Source: Faecalicatena_A orotica
Lineage (GTDB): Bacteria > Bacillota > Clostridia > Lachnospirales > Lachnospiraceae
Reading direction: 5' to 3' (one strand)
Length of the DNA stretch: 64,000 nucleotides
Assembly: GCF_040545875.1 (NCBI RefSeq)
Contig: NZ_JBEPMR010000016.1
Below the pieces are notes generated by a model, which saw only the letters and a program-made list of their open reading frames with translations, searched no databases and had not been told where the DNA came from. The position numbers and the translations under genes were made by a program. Positions 38,029 through 47,024 of the stretch are shown here, piece by piece (positions within the stretch are counted from its first letter, which is position 1; every line of letters starts with the position of its first letter).

Positions 38029-38886
38029 TTAGATGAAATCCACAATATCTCCATTAATGCAGATGGACTGGTGCCTGATTTCATTTGGCACGATGGCTTC
38101 TCCCAAATTAATACAGACATAAGTGGCATTTGGATTCGCGGCTGTCATCTGCCAGAAAGGATATTTGATCCAGACCGGCGTATTTGCCCCAACACCCAAT
38201 TCTAAAAATAACACCTTCATTTCTTCGTGGCTGCGGATAAATTCATCATAACGGTTCTTCGCCTCATGCCATCCTGCATCTTCCACAAAAGTTCCGTCAC
38301 ACCGCAGATTCATTGTCATAGGTTTCCCACAAACCGGACAATTTGGTATTAAATCCGTGGGGATTTTTCTGTTTTTCTGCCGCGCAATCATTTCCCGGAC
38401 AACTGCCTCGTTGTCATATGTTTCCTGATGGCATGGTACACTGCACTGCCACAGACCGTAATCCCCCTGCATATAAAACAGCCTCTTTTTATCGAACCCG
38501 GCTTTCTGGAACTGGTGGTCCACATTTGTAGTAATTACGAAATAGTCCTTATCCTTTACAAGCTCTAACAGATTTTTGTATACGGGCTTTGGTGCATCTA
38601 CATAACGGTTGTAGAAAATGTGACGGCTCCACCATGCCCAGTATTCTTCCAGTGATTCATACGGCCAGAACCCGCCGCTGTACATATCCGGCATATGATA
38701 TGCTTCAATAAAATCTGCAAAATATGTCTTAAACCGTTCCCCCGAATAAGTCAGACCGGCAGAAACGGACAGACCAGAGCCGGCCCCGATTACTACCGTA
38801 TCGGCTTCCCGCAGCTTTCTTCGAAATATTTCCGGATCACCGGAGCAATCTTTCATAGAAGTTTTTGTCTGTATCTTTGAAAACAT
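38029..38886 (-). CDS. Macrodomain-linked (class M) sirtuin, predicted protein ADP-ribosyltransferase
   Basis: The 285-residue protein has the sirtuin NAD fold: VIGAGSGLSVSAGLTYSG (residues 33-49), ITTNVDHQF (N121, D123), and a zinc module (CSVPCH, NCPVCGK). In ordinary deacylase sirtuins a histidine begins the motif HG; here it is Q140 in YMQGDYG. This replacement marks the class M sirtuins, which ADP-ribosylate a lipoyl-carrier protein instead of deacylating. AAGGTGA lies six bases before the ATG, and the gene overlaps the macrodomain gene by 50 bases. The usual partners, a GcvH-like carrier and lipoate ligase, are absent from the window, so the substrate may be encoded elsewhere. Confidence 0.88.
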   Translation of the reverse strand: MFSKIQTKTSMKDCSGDPEIFRRKLREADTVVIGAGSGLSVSAGLTYSGERFKTYFADFIEAYHMPDMYSGGFWPYESLEEYWAWWSRHIFYNRYVDAPKPVYKNLLELVKDKDYFVITTNVDHQFQKAGFDKKRLFYMQGDYGLWQCSVPCHQETYDNEAVVREMIARQKNRKIPTDLIPNCPVCGKPMTMNLRCDGTFVEDAGWHEAKNRYDEFIRSHEEMKVLFLELGVGANTPVWIKYPFWQMTAANPNATYVCINLGEAIVPNEIRHQSICINGDIVDFI

Positions 38887-39610
38887 TAAAAATCACCTTC
38901 TTTATACTGGTTTTCTTCTCCATAAACTTTTTCACGGTCCGCACTGCAATTTCCGCTGCTTTTTCATTTGGGAAATGAAATTCCCCTGTGGAAATACAGC
39001 AAAAGGCGATGCTTTCCAGTTCTTTTTCTGCTGCCAGTTCCAGACAGGATTGGTAACAGCCTGCCAAAAGTTCATAATCTTCCTTTGTCAGGATTCCCTG
39101 GATAATCGGTCCGACTGTATGCAGAATATAACTGCAGGGCAGATTATAGGCCTTTGTTATCTTCGCTTTGCCCGTTGGTTCTTCATGCCCCTGCCGCTCC
39201 ATAAGCTCTGCACACTCCAGACGGAGCTGGATTCCACTGTAGGAATGGATACAATTGTCTATGCAGCGGTGGTTTGGCACATAGCAGCCCGTCATACCGC
39301 TGTTCGCCGCATTAACAATCGCATCACAATGCAGGGTTGTAATATCTCCCTGCCAAAGGTACAGGCCATCCGACACAGGTCTTAAGTCATCCAGCTCAGT
39401 CACGCCTTTTGCTTTCGTTTCGGCCTGTAAGTACTTGTCCTGCACCGCAAGAAATTGGGGGCTGATCTTTTTAGGGCTTCGGATATTCATGAGTCCCCGC
39501 AGGAGCTGTTTCTGATCTTCTTCCTGATCTGGTATGCTCATGCCGCTGTATCTGTCATCCTCCTTCAAAAGTTCACGGATTAAAAACATTCTTCTCTCAC
39601 TCTGGTTCAT
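38837..39610 (-). CDS. Zinc-containing macrodomain ADP-ribosyl hydrolase
   Basis: The protein has 257 residues from ATG 39610 (GGAAGAGG upstream; the longer frame lacks a site). An N-terminal helical region is followed by the macrodomain (about 90-257): LWQGDITTLHCDAIVNAAN, GCYVPNHRCIDNCIHSYSG with cysteine and histidine residues expected to bind zinc, and SYILHTVGPI. The form matches the macrodomains paired with class M sirtuins, which remove the ADP-ribose added by the sirtuin. The two genes overlap by 50 bases, so their dosage is locked. They follow an FMN-protein gene on the same strand, behind redox-type Rrf2 control. Confidence 0.9.
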   Translation of the reverse strand: MNQSERRMFLIRELLKEDDRYSGMSIPDQEEDQKQLLRGLMNIRSPKKISPQFLAVQDKYLQAETKAKGVTELDDLRPVSDGLYLWQGDITTLHCDAIVNAANSGMTGCYVPNHRCIDNCIHSYSGIQLRLECAELMERQGHEEPTGKAKITKAYNLPCSYILHTVGPIIQGILTKEDYELLAGCYQSCLELAAEKELESIAFCCISTGEFHFPNEKAAEIAVRTVKKFMEKKTSIKKVIFNVFKDTDKNFYERLLR

Positions 39611-39677
39611 TCTTATCCTCTTCCTACAATAACCCGCTTGGGGGCAGATTTTATTGATAACTCTCCGCTTTATGTAT

Positions 39678-40073
39678 TTAGAATTCATATGGTGCATTGC
39701 CAGAAAAATCAGCAATCACCCCATGCGGGTTTTCCAGATAAAACACTTCAAAAATCGGGTTATCTGCTGTCTGATACTGTCCTTTTACAATCGGATTGTT
39801 CATGCAGCTTTCCTTGACCGCCATGTTCTCTTCAAAAACTGCCTTGCCTGCCAGCCTAATCCATGCATACTCCGGAGAAGATACAGAAACTTCAATTTCA
39901 GGATTCTCCTGCATATCTTTATAGACATCCTTTGTGTTGTTTGTACAGAACCAAAGCTTTTGGTCCTTTTCAAAACAAAACATGAACGGACGGCATTTCG
40001 CCTTACCGTCACGGCCTACAGTTGACAGATACTGTACCGGGTTTGCCTGTAAAAATTCTACTACTTTTTTCAT
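39678..40073 (-). CDS. Pyridoxamine 5'-phosphate oxidase-like FMN-binding protein
   Basis: The 131-residue protein has the split-barrel flavin-binding fold: VVEFLQANPVQYLSTVGRDGKAKCRPFMF, KLWFCTNNTKDVYKDMQENPEIEVS, and WIRLAGKAVFEEN. Such small proteins bind FMN or F420 and reduce small molecules, some protecting against nitro compounds or peroxides. AGGAGG precedes the ATG. A promoter with two perfect Rrf2-type palindromes lies directly upstream, and the macrodomain/sirtuin pair follows after 67 bases, suggesting one stress-controlled operon. Confidence 0.85.
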   Translation of the reverse strand: MKKVVEFLQANPVQYLSTVGRDGKAKCRPFMFCFEKDQKLWFCTNNTKDVYKDMQENPEIEVSVSSPEYAWIRLAGKAVFEENMAVKESCMNNPIVKGQYQTADNPIFEVFYLENPHGVIADFSGNAPYEF

Positions 40074-40103
40074 GATGAATACCTCCTGTTATTTTTTTGA
40101 ACT

Positions 40104-40170
40104 GTTGTAATGTTTTTGATTACAACCAGATAATATCATGTCTACGTTGTAATGTCAATAGTTACAACGT
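40104..40170 (-). promoter_or_regulatory. FMN-protein promoter with two Rrf2-type palindromes
   Basis: TTGACA (40153-40158), 17 bases, TATTAT (40130-40135) on the minus strand. A palindrome with nine-base arms ACGTTGTAA/TTACAACGT (40144-40170) covers the -35. A second with arms GTTGTAAT/ATTACAAC (40104-40126) covers the start of transcription. This is a strong repressor arrangement, shared with the Rrf2 gene's own promoter. Confidence 0.8.
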
Positions 40171-40220
40171 AATTTTAAAAAATTTGAGTGCCTTGAATAT
40201 GATTTCAAAAGCACTCAAAC

Positions 40221-40658
40221 TCATTTTGTACCAATATACTTTTTTGTATCACGTCTCACATCTTCTAAAGTAATCGACGCAAGCTCTCTTTCCATTGCTT
40301 CCTGAACCCTTCTCAGTTTACTATCTAAGATCACATGAATATTTCTGCCCACAGGACAATCTGTATTGGGATTTTCATGAAAATGGAATAATTCATTATT
40401 TCCTACACACTCTACTGCCTTGTAAATATCGAGGAATGTAATCTCATTCAGAGGCTTCGGGATAGATGCGCCGCCGGACCCCCGTGCTACTTCGACAAGT
40501 CCTGCCGCCTTCAGCTGGCCGAGGATTTTTCGGATGATAACCGGATTCACATTTGTACTGCCTGCAAGAAAATCACTGGTTACCTTGTATTCATCTTTAA
40601 ATGTATCAATACAGGCAAATATATGAACCGCCAATGTAAACCTGCTTGAAATCTGCAT
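40221..40658 (-). CDS. Rrf2 family transcriptional regulator
   Basis: The protein has 145 residues from ATG 40658 (GAGGTGG upstream; the longer frame has no site). The winged helix fits the Rrf2/YwnA group: SSRFTLAVHIFACIDTF, TSDFLAGSTNVNPVIIRKILGQLKAAGLVEVARGSGG. Only one cysteine follows in DCPVGRN, so the three-cysteine iron-sulfur ligand set of IscR/NsrR is absent and the protein may use a thiol switch, as in YwnA or CymR-like members. It probably represses itself and the FMN-protein/macrodomain/sirtuin genes through TTGTAA-N-TTACAA palindromes. Confidence 0.9.
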   Translation of the reverse strand: MQISSRFTLAVHIFACIDTFKDEYKVTSDFLAGSTNVNPVIIRKILGQLKAAGLVEVARGSGGASIPKPLNEITFLDIYKAVECVGNNELFHFHENPNTDCPVGRNIHVILDSKLRRVQEAMERELASITLEDVRRDTKKYIGTK

Positions 40659-40684
40659 GGCTAACCACCTCGCTTTCAAGTAGT

Positions 40685-40721
40685 ATTATACTTGGGGGGT
40701 GTTGTAATGTCAACGGTTACA
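40685..40721 (-). promoter_or_regulatory. Rrf2 gene promoter with operator copy
   Basis: TTGACA (40708-40713), 17 bases, TATAAT (40685-40690) is a consensus promoter. TGTAA and TTACA (40703-40721) around nine bases cover the -35, matching the two sites downstream, so the regulator likely controls itself. Confidence 0.75.
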
Positions 40722-40950
40722 TTTTGAGAAGATCTCTTTTCTTATACTTCCTTACTGTAAGGACTTCGAGCATAAGCAATGCAAGTAAAAGGATGACATC
40801 TATCCCAATCCCAATCATCTGCCATGTCTGCATACCCGTCTGAATATTCTCTGCTTCATAAGCACGGCTGTTCACGACAGTATACATCATATCCTTACAT
40901 GCTTTTCTCATGGCCTGAAGGGAAGTTGCACTTTTCTTATCATGTATATA
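40717..40950 (-). pseudogene. 3' relic of a membrane-anchored GH3 gene
   Basis: A frame open from 40950 to the stop at 40717 encodes a segment (SLQAMRKACKDMMYTVVNSRAY, then a membrane helix and VRKYKKRDLL) that matches the end of permuted GH3 proteins such as the one at 9722-12862 (YFVYNTVKSNTMNS, membrane helix, lysine-rich end). The catalytic barrel and other domains are missing and a stop precedes it. It overlaps the Rrf2 promoter. It marks a lost glycosidase next to the GH2 module. Confidence 0.6.
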
Positions 40951-41053
40951 TCATATCACAACATACAATACTTCACTACATAGGATTCCATAAAGATTTT
41001 CGTGTTGAAATGCATCTCCCAGGCCATTCTGAATATAGTACAGACTAACCATG

Positions 41054-43270
41054 TCATTTTTTTATTTTGTTCAGTTCTCTGTTCAGTTCAATAATCATTT
41101 CCACAGTTACTGCTTCTCCTGCCTGTCTAAGCGTTGCCTCAACCGGCATTGCTTCCATTTGTTTCTGAATAGATTCAGGCATTGTTACATTCTTAGCAAC
41201 ATCACCATATGCTTCCACTGCTTTTTCCTGTATTTTCTCTAATAGTAAAGCTGCTTCTGGCACTGCCTTGACATCTGCAACCGTATCTTTAATTGAAAAA
41301 TATCCCTCCCTGATCTGCATATCCTCTCTGTCAAACCAGTTTGTCACTTTTTCCTTTTCTTTAACATAGTTTAGATTAGGGCTATCTACTCTTCTTATCC
41401 TTATATGATCAGAAAGCCCCCCGCTTTTTGCTTCTATCTCGTGTTCCCCGCTAAGCGGCACCGAGAATCGAAAAACTTTGTCCCCAGACTTTTTATCTAA
41501 TATTTTCCCATCAACAATCAAAGTAATCTGGCTTTGATTAGAATACACCTTTACCTCAGTTATTTTCTCATTACGGTCTATGTAACGGCTTCCGCATATG
41601 TGGATAAACGGTTCATCAGACAGATATGCTTTATATATGTAAAAAGCATCTTTTCTTACTTTTCTGTCAAATGTCACAAGGCCTTTATGATTTACTCCCG
41701 GTTCGCCTCCATCTGCCCTTCCATCTGCAGCAAAATCAAACATATTCCATACATGCATTGCCCAAATGTATGGACGTTCAGACCACATTTTTAGCATATG
41801 TTCATGATATAGTGCCTGATAAGTCTCTGTATAATCCCCTTTCTCGGGGCTGCTTGTCTGATAACATGTCAGCGCATCTGCACCATACTCTGATAATCCG
41901 ATCGCCATATCAGGGTGTTTACTGTGAAATTCATCAAACCATCTGTCATTCTCTTCCATATCTCCCAGATACCATCCATAGTATAGGTTGTAGGATCGAA
42001 TATCGGGAATACTTAACACTTCACTTTCCATTTCTAACATGAATACATTTGCCATTGTTGTCATGCGGGTGTCATCTAACTGATGGCACAATTCATTGAG
42101 CTTTTTATGATTTTCAACCAAACCATCTGTTACCCCTCCAGTTGTTGTGATTTCATTAGAAAGCCCCCAGAAGAAAACAGACGGATGATGATAATTCTGA
42201 ATAACCAATTCCGTCATTTGAGAAACTGTATTTGCTTCTCCTTCCGGCATATGTTCAGTTATATATGGGATCTCCGCCCAAACAACCATTCCTGCCTCAT
42301 CGCATAAATCGTAAAAATAGGAATCATGCTGATAGTGTGCCAGCCGTATGGTATTCGCACCAATCTCTTCAATCATCTCCATATCTTCCCTGTGCATCTT
42401 CGGTGTAAGAGCATTTCCTGCTCCTTTGCTATCCTGATGTCGTGAGACCCCACATAACCTATAGGGTTTTCCATTCAGATAAAATCCAGTTTCACTGTCT
42501 ACACGATAACTTCTAAATCCAATACGGACAGAAACTGCATCTCCTGTCTTTTCTAACTTAGCATGAACGTTATAGAGATAGGGGTCCTTTTTTCCATTCC
42601 AAAGATGTACATCCGGTACCTGCAGTATAGCAGACGCATAATTTTGTCTTATTTCTGCTTCCACTTCTCCTACGCTTTCCAACTGAAAAATAATCTTTGA
42701 GCCGTCTTCCGCATTTTCCGTCCAAGCCTCCAGATACAGCACCGCATCTTTCTCTCCCTCTTTAATTTTAGGTGTGGCTTTGATTCCACATCCACCAAAG
42801 TGGGAGAGTGCAAAATGAGATTTCGGAACTGTAATCAGAGACACATTTCTATAGATTCCTCCATAAAAAGTGAAATCTGCTTTCTGTGGATAAATACTTT
42901 TTGTATAGCTGTTATCCACACATACTGCGATCACATTTTTATCATCTAATACATCGGATATATTTATCCTGAATGTTGAATATCCACCTTCATGGTGTCC
43001 CATGTGCAGTCCATTCACATAGACATCTGCCGACATTGAAACGCCTTCAAACTCAAGCCAAACCTCTTCATCAGAAATCTCAAGTTTACCCAGTTCTTTT
43101 ACATACCAGCATGAGCCACGGTAATAATCATTCCCCCCATCCTGTCCATCTATTGCATTCCATGTATGGGGCAGATTAATATTTTCTCCGTCTGCCCGCA
43201 CCACATTCTCTATGTTTGCCTTATCTTTTATAAATTTCCAGTTTTCAAGGATTAAAATTTTATTCCTCAT
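41054..43270 (-). CDS. GH2 beta-galactosidase/beta-glucuronidase-type enzyme
   Basis: The protein has 738 residues from ATG 43270 (GAAAGG upstream; the longer start would overlap the symporter gene). GH2 domains run in order: a jelly-roll sugar-binding domain (NLPHTWNAIDGQDGGNDYYRG, VYVNGLHMGHHEGGYS), an immunoglobulin-like domain, and a barrel with acid/base glutamate in FWGLSNEIT and nucleophile glutamate in GLSEYGAD. The C-terminal extension of about 100 residues is helical and not part of the core. There is no signal peptide. It follows a GPH symporter gene by 22 bases, forming a two-gene uptake and hydrolysis operon. The sugar released (galactose, glucose or glucuronate) is not decidable here. 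Confidence 0.88.
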   Translation of the reverse strand: MRNKILILENWKFIKDKANIENVVRADGENINLPHTWNAIDGQDGGNDYYRGSCWYVKELGKLEISDEEVWLEFEGVSMSADVYVNGLHMGHHEGGYSTFRINISDVLDDKNVIAVCVDNSYTKSIYPQKADFTFYGGIYRNVSLITVPKSHFALSHFGGCGIKATPKIKEGEKDAVLYLEAWTENAEDGSKIIFQLESVGEVEAEIRQNYASAILQVPDVHLWNGKKDPYLYNVHAKLEKTGDAVSVRIGFRSYRVDSETGFYLNGKPYRLCGVSRHQDSKGAGNALTPKMHREDMEMIEEIGANTIRLAHYQHDSYFYDLCDEAGMVVWAEIPYITEHMPEGEANTVSQMTELVIQNYHHPSVFFWGLSNEITTTGGVTDGLVENHKKLNELCHQLDDTRMTTMANVFMLEMESEVLSIPDIRSYNLYYGWYLGDMEENDRWFDEFHSKHPDMAIGLSEYGADALTCYQTSSPEKGDYTETYQALYHEHMLKMWSERPYIWAMHVWNMFDFAADGRADGGEPGVNHKGLVTFDRKVRKDAFYIYKAYLSDEPFIHICGSRYIDRNEKITEVKVYSNQSQITLIVDGKILDKKSGDKVFRFSVPLSGEHEIEAKSGGLSDHIRIRRVDSPNLNYVKEKEKVTNWFDREDMQIREGYFSIKDTVADVKAVPEAALLLEKIQEKAVEAYGDVAKNVTMPESIQKQMEAMPVEATLRQAGEAVTVEMIIELNRELNKIKK

Positions 43271-43292
43271 ATATGTTTTACCTTTCTTACTT

Positions 43293-44678
43293 TTATTCTG
43301 CATTTACCTTTCCTGCTTGTTTTTTCTTTTCTTCCTCCCATACAGGGATTTTTTTCTCCAACACTACAAACTTCTTTGAGCAGATAGCTATGACAACTAA
43401 TAAGATTGCAGGTACAATTGCATACAATACACGGATCATCATAATTGCGCTTCCCGGCTGTGATGCCACGCTGTCACCTGCCACATATCCGGCAATCCCA
43501 AGCAGAGCACCTGTAATGGCAGAACCAGCGGCTGCTCCCAGCTTACTCATAAAATTGGAAAGGATAGTGGATGAACCATCCATTCTGGGCAGATCATTCA
43601 TTTCATTATATGTACAGCATTTCATGATAAACAGAACCCCATAGTAAGCAAGAGGTAATGTAGCAAAAGCAGCAAGCATTCCCCCTGCAAGCACTCCAGG
43701 AAGCCAGTTGTTTGAAAAGAACACAACAACATAACCGCCAATACCTATTACGCTGAATAAACTAATCATATTGCCCATAGTTCCAATTTTTTTCATTATG
43801 ATAGGAAAAAGAAGCATCAACGGCAGTGTTATGATGGAAAACATAGATGTTACAGCCATTAAAGCTGTATTTCCTATAACCCATTTAAAATAGTAGGTTG
43901 CCACGCCAAGTGCAGTAATTACGTTATAACAGAGCATGATACACGCATATAACCAGACATATTTATTTGTTTTAAACATTGTGAAGATTTCCTTCATTGA
44001 AACTTTTTGATGCTGCTGCCCTGCATCCACAGAAGGATCTTCTTTGATCAGGAAGAAACGTAACAAACCGATCAGAAGAAGAGGAATTGCAAAAATAGCC
44101 ATCGTTTTTGTCCATCCTGAAGCGCTTGTCGCCAATTTGCTCATAACAATTGGAAATACCGTATTGATTGCTATTGACGCTCCCATTGTAATGATACCGC
44201 CGTAGGATGCTACCTTTGTGATTACGTTCTGATTGTTGCTAAAAGCCCGGATTGTATATGGAGTAAGTGCAGCCATCCTTAAAGTAGTAAAGATTGAGAA
44301 TACAAGGGTATACATTGAAAAAATCCATGCACATTTAAAGAACATCGTCCATTGTGGGCTTGCGCTGAATAATCCGATGCTGCAAATCATTACACCGATG
44401 ATGCATAGCTCATATGGCCTTCCTTTTCCAAGCTTTGTATGAGTGTTGTCCACAAGCCAGCCTGCAAAGATATCTGTAAAGGCATCAATGATTTTACTTG
44501 CCATCAGTAATGTTCCCACAAGAGCAGGATTGATTGCGAGCGTGTCTGTGCAATATAAGGTTAAATAGCCAAGTACAATTGCCTGTATGCCCGCCTGAGC
44601 GACATCCGAACTTTTAAATGCAAGCAGCCTCCCAAGGCCAAGCTTGTCCGGATTTTTTTGTTTCTTTTCTTTCGTCAT
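43293..44678 (-). CDS. GPH family sugar:cation symporter
   Basis: The 461-residue, twelve-segment transporter carries the family patterns ASKIIDAFTDIFAGWLVDNTHTKLGKGRPYELC and CCTYNEMNDLPRMDGSSTILSNF. GGAGG precedes the ATG. It is the first gene of the operon with the GH2 at 41054-43270. Its upstream region has the 40-base element shared with the GH1/GH2 operon at 55 kb, so its substrate is probably handled together with those enzymes. Confidence 0.9.
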   Translation of the reverse strand: MTKEKKQKNPDKLGLGRLLAFKSSDVAQAGIQAIVLGYLTLYCTDTLAINPALVGTLLMASKIIDAFTDIFAGWLVDNTHTKLGKGRPYELCIIGVMICSIGLFSASPQWTMFFKCAWIFSMYTLVFSIFTTLRMAALTPYTIRAFSNNQNVITKVASYGGIITMGASIAINTVFPIVMSKLATSASGWTKTMAIFAIPLLLIGLLRFFLIKEDPSVDAGQQHQKVSMKEIFTMFKTNKYVWLYACIMLCYNVITALGVATYYFKWVIGNTALMAVTSMFSIITLPLMLLFPIIMKKIGTMGNMISLFSVIGIGGYVVVFFSNNWLPGVLAGGMLAAFATLPLAYYGVLFIMKCCTYNEMNDLPRMDGSSTILSNFMSKLGAAAGSAITGALLGIAGYVAGDSVASQPGSAIMMIRVLYAIVPAILLVVIAICSKKFVVLEKKIPVWEEEKKKQAGKVNAE

Positions 44679-44732
44679 GGTAGAACCTCCATTTACACTA
44701 ATTAAAATTTTTTGTTCTCAGCTGATACATGT

Positions 44733-44800
44733 ATTATAAATAAAAACAGTTAAAATCTTTAGAATTCATTTTGTTTGAACTAGCACAGTTTTTGTTAATT
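44733..44800 (-). promoter_or_regulatory. Shared activator element and promoter, copy A
   Basis: The conserved word TGTGCTAGTT (minus strand, beginning at 44787), followed by AAAATGA and TTCTAAA, lies in a 40-base stretch (44761-44800) that matches 55931-55970. TATAAT begins exactly 50 bases from the first base of the word in both copies (here 44733-44738), with no good -35, as expected for an activator-dependent promoter. Confidence 0.7.
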
Positions 44801-44820
44801 ATCTTTTGTTTTTCTTTTGG

Positions 44821-44876
44821 ATACTAAAAATGTGAGAATTGTATATTTTAAAATACAATTCTCACATTTTTAGTAT
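44821..44876. terminator. 24-bp perfect palindrome ending the AraC gene
   Basis: Arms of 24 bases (44821-44844 and 44853-44876) pair perfectly around an eight-base loop. The AraC stop codon lies inside the arm. An A/T-rich end allows termination in either direction. The length and perfection exceed a normal terminator. Confidence 0.7.
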
Positions 44877-46081
44877 TCTACAGTCCCATACATGGCACTT
44901 CGGTACTCCCTAGGTGTCATAAGCTGAAACTTTTTGAAAATTCTAGAGAAATAATTTTCATCATAAATGCCTACCCTTGCTGCAACCTCCTGAATCGGCA
45001 GATTAGTTGTAGCAAGAAAAAAAAGTGATTTTTGAATTCTTTTTTTATTTACATAATTTGTCAGTGTTTCTCCAGTCTCTCTTTTAAACTGTCCTGAAAG
45101 ATAGCTTGCATTAACAGATAACTTTTCTGCCAAATATCCCAGCCCCAAGGGTTCTTTTATGTTGAATTCGACATAGTTTATTACTGCAGCAACAATAGCA
45201 GAATAATTTTTCAATGAATAGCTCTGTACCAGACGACAATATCTCTTGATCATTTCCAGGATCAGTTTACTTAATTCAGACTCTGTCGTGCTAATATCAA
45301 TTCTTCGTGCAAATGCTGCCGATACCTCATCAATATGGGCCGGGTGTACTCTGGCATGCTGGACGGATTTCCTAAACAAAACATTTAAAGTCAGTGTCAT
45401 ATTCTGCTTTTCTCTAAAGCTGTCTCTGCTTCTTGCCTCAATCCGATATTTTCCAATTTCATTCATGAGTAATATAGCTTTTGTCTGATCCCCACATTCA
45501 ACAGCTTCCAAAAGTTCATCCTCATTGCGATATCTGTCCTCAATAAGACCCATTGTCAGCTTGTCCTCATCTTCTATGCGGATTTCCAACTCTTTATAAA
45601 TTTCTCCGAATTCCAATTCCATATAGTCCATTTTTAATGGTATTTCTTTCACAAAATACTCAAAAAAAGTATATACTGTTGTTTCTATGTCTTGTGTAAT
45701 AGGAAGGCTGTTGTAATATTCCTGCAGCATAGATATATGGTACAACTCCAGCTTATTCCGACTGATTATATTGTCCATATCCGGGATACTCTCCCTTTTC
45801 AGATATGGTCCCGCCATAATATAGGTAGCATCATCCTCTTTATCTCTACCGGTGATAGCTACATAGCATACTCCAAATACATCATTTATCAGATAAAGGT
45901 GTGAGGATTTTAAACTTCTTAATTTCCGTTCCACTTCCGTATAATCATAGTTCATATAAAGCTGTTTTCTAAGCCCGTTATCAAACTCGTCCATGTTCTC
46001 ATAGGGCTTTTGGAAAACATGAATATTTATTCCCTGTGACTGTAAAATATTTTTCAATAATTTATAATCATTCTCATCCAT
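44870..46081 (-). CDS. AraC family regulator, last gene of the GH2/esterase operon
   Basis: The protein has 403 residues from ATG 46081 (GGTGG six bases before it; an ATG four codons earlier is possible). The N-terminal sensor domain resembles that of the regulator at 28796 (GVCYVAITGRD, then a YIMAGPYLKRE segment). The C-terminal DNA-binding part has LGYLAEKLSVNASYLSGQFKRE and VAARVGIYDENYFSRIFKK, then TPREYR. It follows the esterase gene by 36 bases, so it is made with its probable targets and may activate its own operon. It may also act on the neighbouring symporter/GH2 operon. Confidence 0.85.
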   Translation of the reverse strand: MDENDYKLLKNILQSQGINIHVFQKPYENMDEFDNGLRKQLYMNYDYTEVERKLRSLKSSHLYLINDVFGVCYVAITGRDKEDDATYIMAGPYLKRESIPDMDNIISRNKLELYHISMLQEYYNSLPITQDIETTVYTFFEYFVKEIPLKMDYMELEFGEIYKELEIRIEDEDKLTMGLIEDRYRNEDELLEAVECGDQTKAILLMNEIGKYRIEARSRDSFREKQNMTLTLNVLFRKSVQHARVHPAHIDEVSAAFARRIDISTTESELSKLILEMIKRYCRLVQSYSLKNYSAIVAAVINYVEFNIKEPLGLGYLAEKLSVNASYLSGQFKRETGETLTNYVNKKRIQKSLFFLATTNLPIQEVAARVGIYDENYFSRIFKKFQLMTPREYRSAMYGTVEY

Positions 46082-46117
46082 GTTATCCACCATCCCTGCT
46101 TATCTACATTTTATATA

Positions 46118-46996
46118 TTAAATACAATTATTTATGAAATGTACCGTATCATTGATTTCTTCCACTGCTTCTGGCAGCATCGCACCAAGCAGCTCAAAAG
46201 TATGGAATGTATTTTTCCATTCTTTTGCTTCTACATAGACACCTGCTTTTTCTGCCTTATTTGCAATTTCTCTACTGTCAGGGGAAAGAACTTCCCCTGC
46301 ATCCCATACAATCCTGATAGGCGGAAAACCTTTATAATCTGCTAAGCAGATCGACGCATATGGATCATCCGCATCTTCCGGGCAATACAGATTTCTTATT
46401 TTATCCAAAGCATTATATCCAATAACAGGATCTGTATCTTTATATTCTGCCCTGTCAATTCTGCCAGTTATGTCTCCACAGGGTGCATATGCCACTACTG
46501 CATCCGGCAGCCTGATATTTTTGTCACGAGCCATAAGTGCTGTAACGATCACATAAGTAGCACCTGCACTCTCACCCAAAACTATAATCTTTTTGTCCGG
46601 CAGCATTTGAGTAAGAGCCTCATAAGCCTCAAGACAGTCATTCGGTCCTGCCGGGAATTGATATTCCGGTGCCATCCTATAAGTTATCCCATATACTTTC
46701 ATCCTGGATTTTTTTGCCAGAAAAGATGTGAATGAACGGACATACTTCGGATTTCCGCTTACAAAGCCTCCTCCGTGTATATACATAATTACGGCATCTT
46801 CCCTTGGTTTAGACGGAATAGCCATATCTGTGTTTCTACTGCCCAATAGAATTTCTGCAAAATCCACATCTTTCTCAGGTGGAATCTGGGCTGACATCTG
46901 TGCTGTCTGCCTCAAATTTTCAACGTCAAAATCTTCATGAAATGATTGCTTCTGTGCCTTCATCTGTTCCAATATCATATCAAGTTGAATACTCAT
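46118..46996 (-). CDS. Alpha/beta-hydrolase, hormone-sensitive-lipase type esterase
   Basis: The 292-residue protein shows the HSL-family oxyanion motif MYIHGGGFVSG (residues 71-81) and nucleophile S143 in GESAGA, with a late aspartate region (RIVWDAGEVLSPDSRE) and histidine (NTFHTFELLG). No signal peptide. It lies between a GH2 and an AraC gene, so it probably removes an acetyl or acyl (possibly cinnamoyl or malonyl) ester from imported glycosides. AGGAGG precedes the ATG. Confidence 0.87.
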   Translation of the reverse strand: MSIQLDMILEQMKAQKQSFHEDFDVENLRQTAQMSAQIPPEKDVDFAEILLGSRNTDMAIPSKPREDAVIMYIHGGGFVSGNPKYVRSFTSFLAKKSRMKVYGITYRMAPEYQFPAGPNDCLEAYEALTQMLPDKKIIVLGESAGATYVIVTALMARDKNIRLPDAVVAYAPCGDITGRIDRAEYKDTDPVIGYNALDKIRNLYCPEDADDPYASICLADYKGFPPIRIVWDAGEVLSPDSREIANKAEKAGVYVEAKEWKNTFHTFELLGAMLPEAVEEINDTVHFINNCI

Positions 46997-47024
46997 CCTA
47001 TTTTCCTCCTATGAAATATCCCAA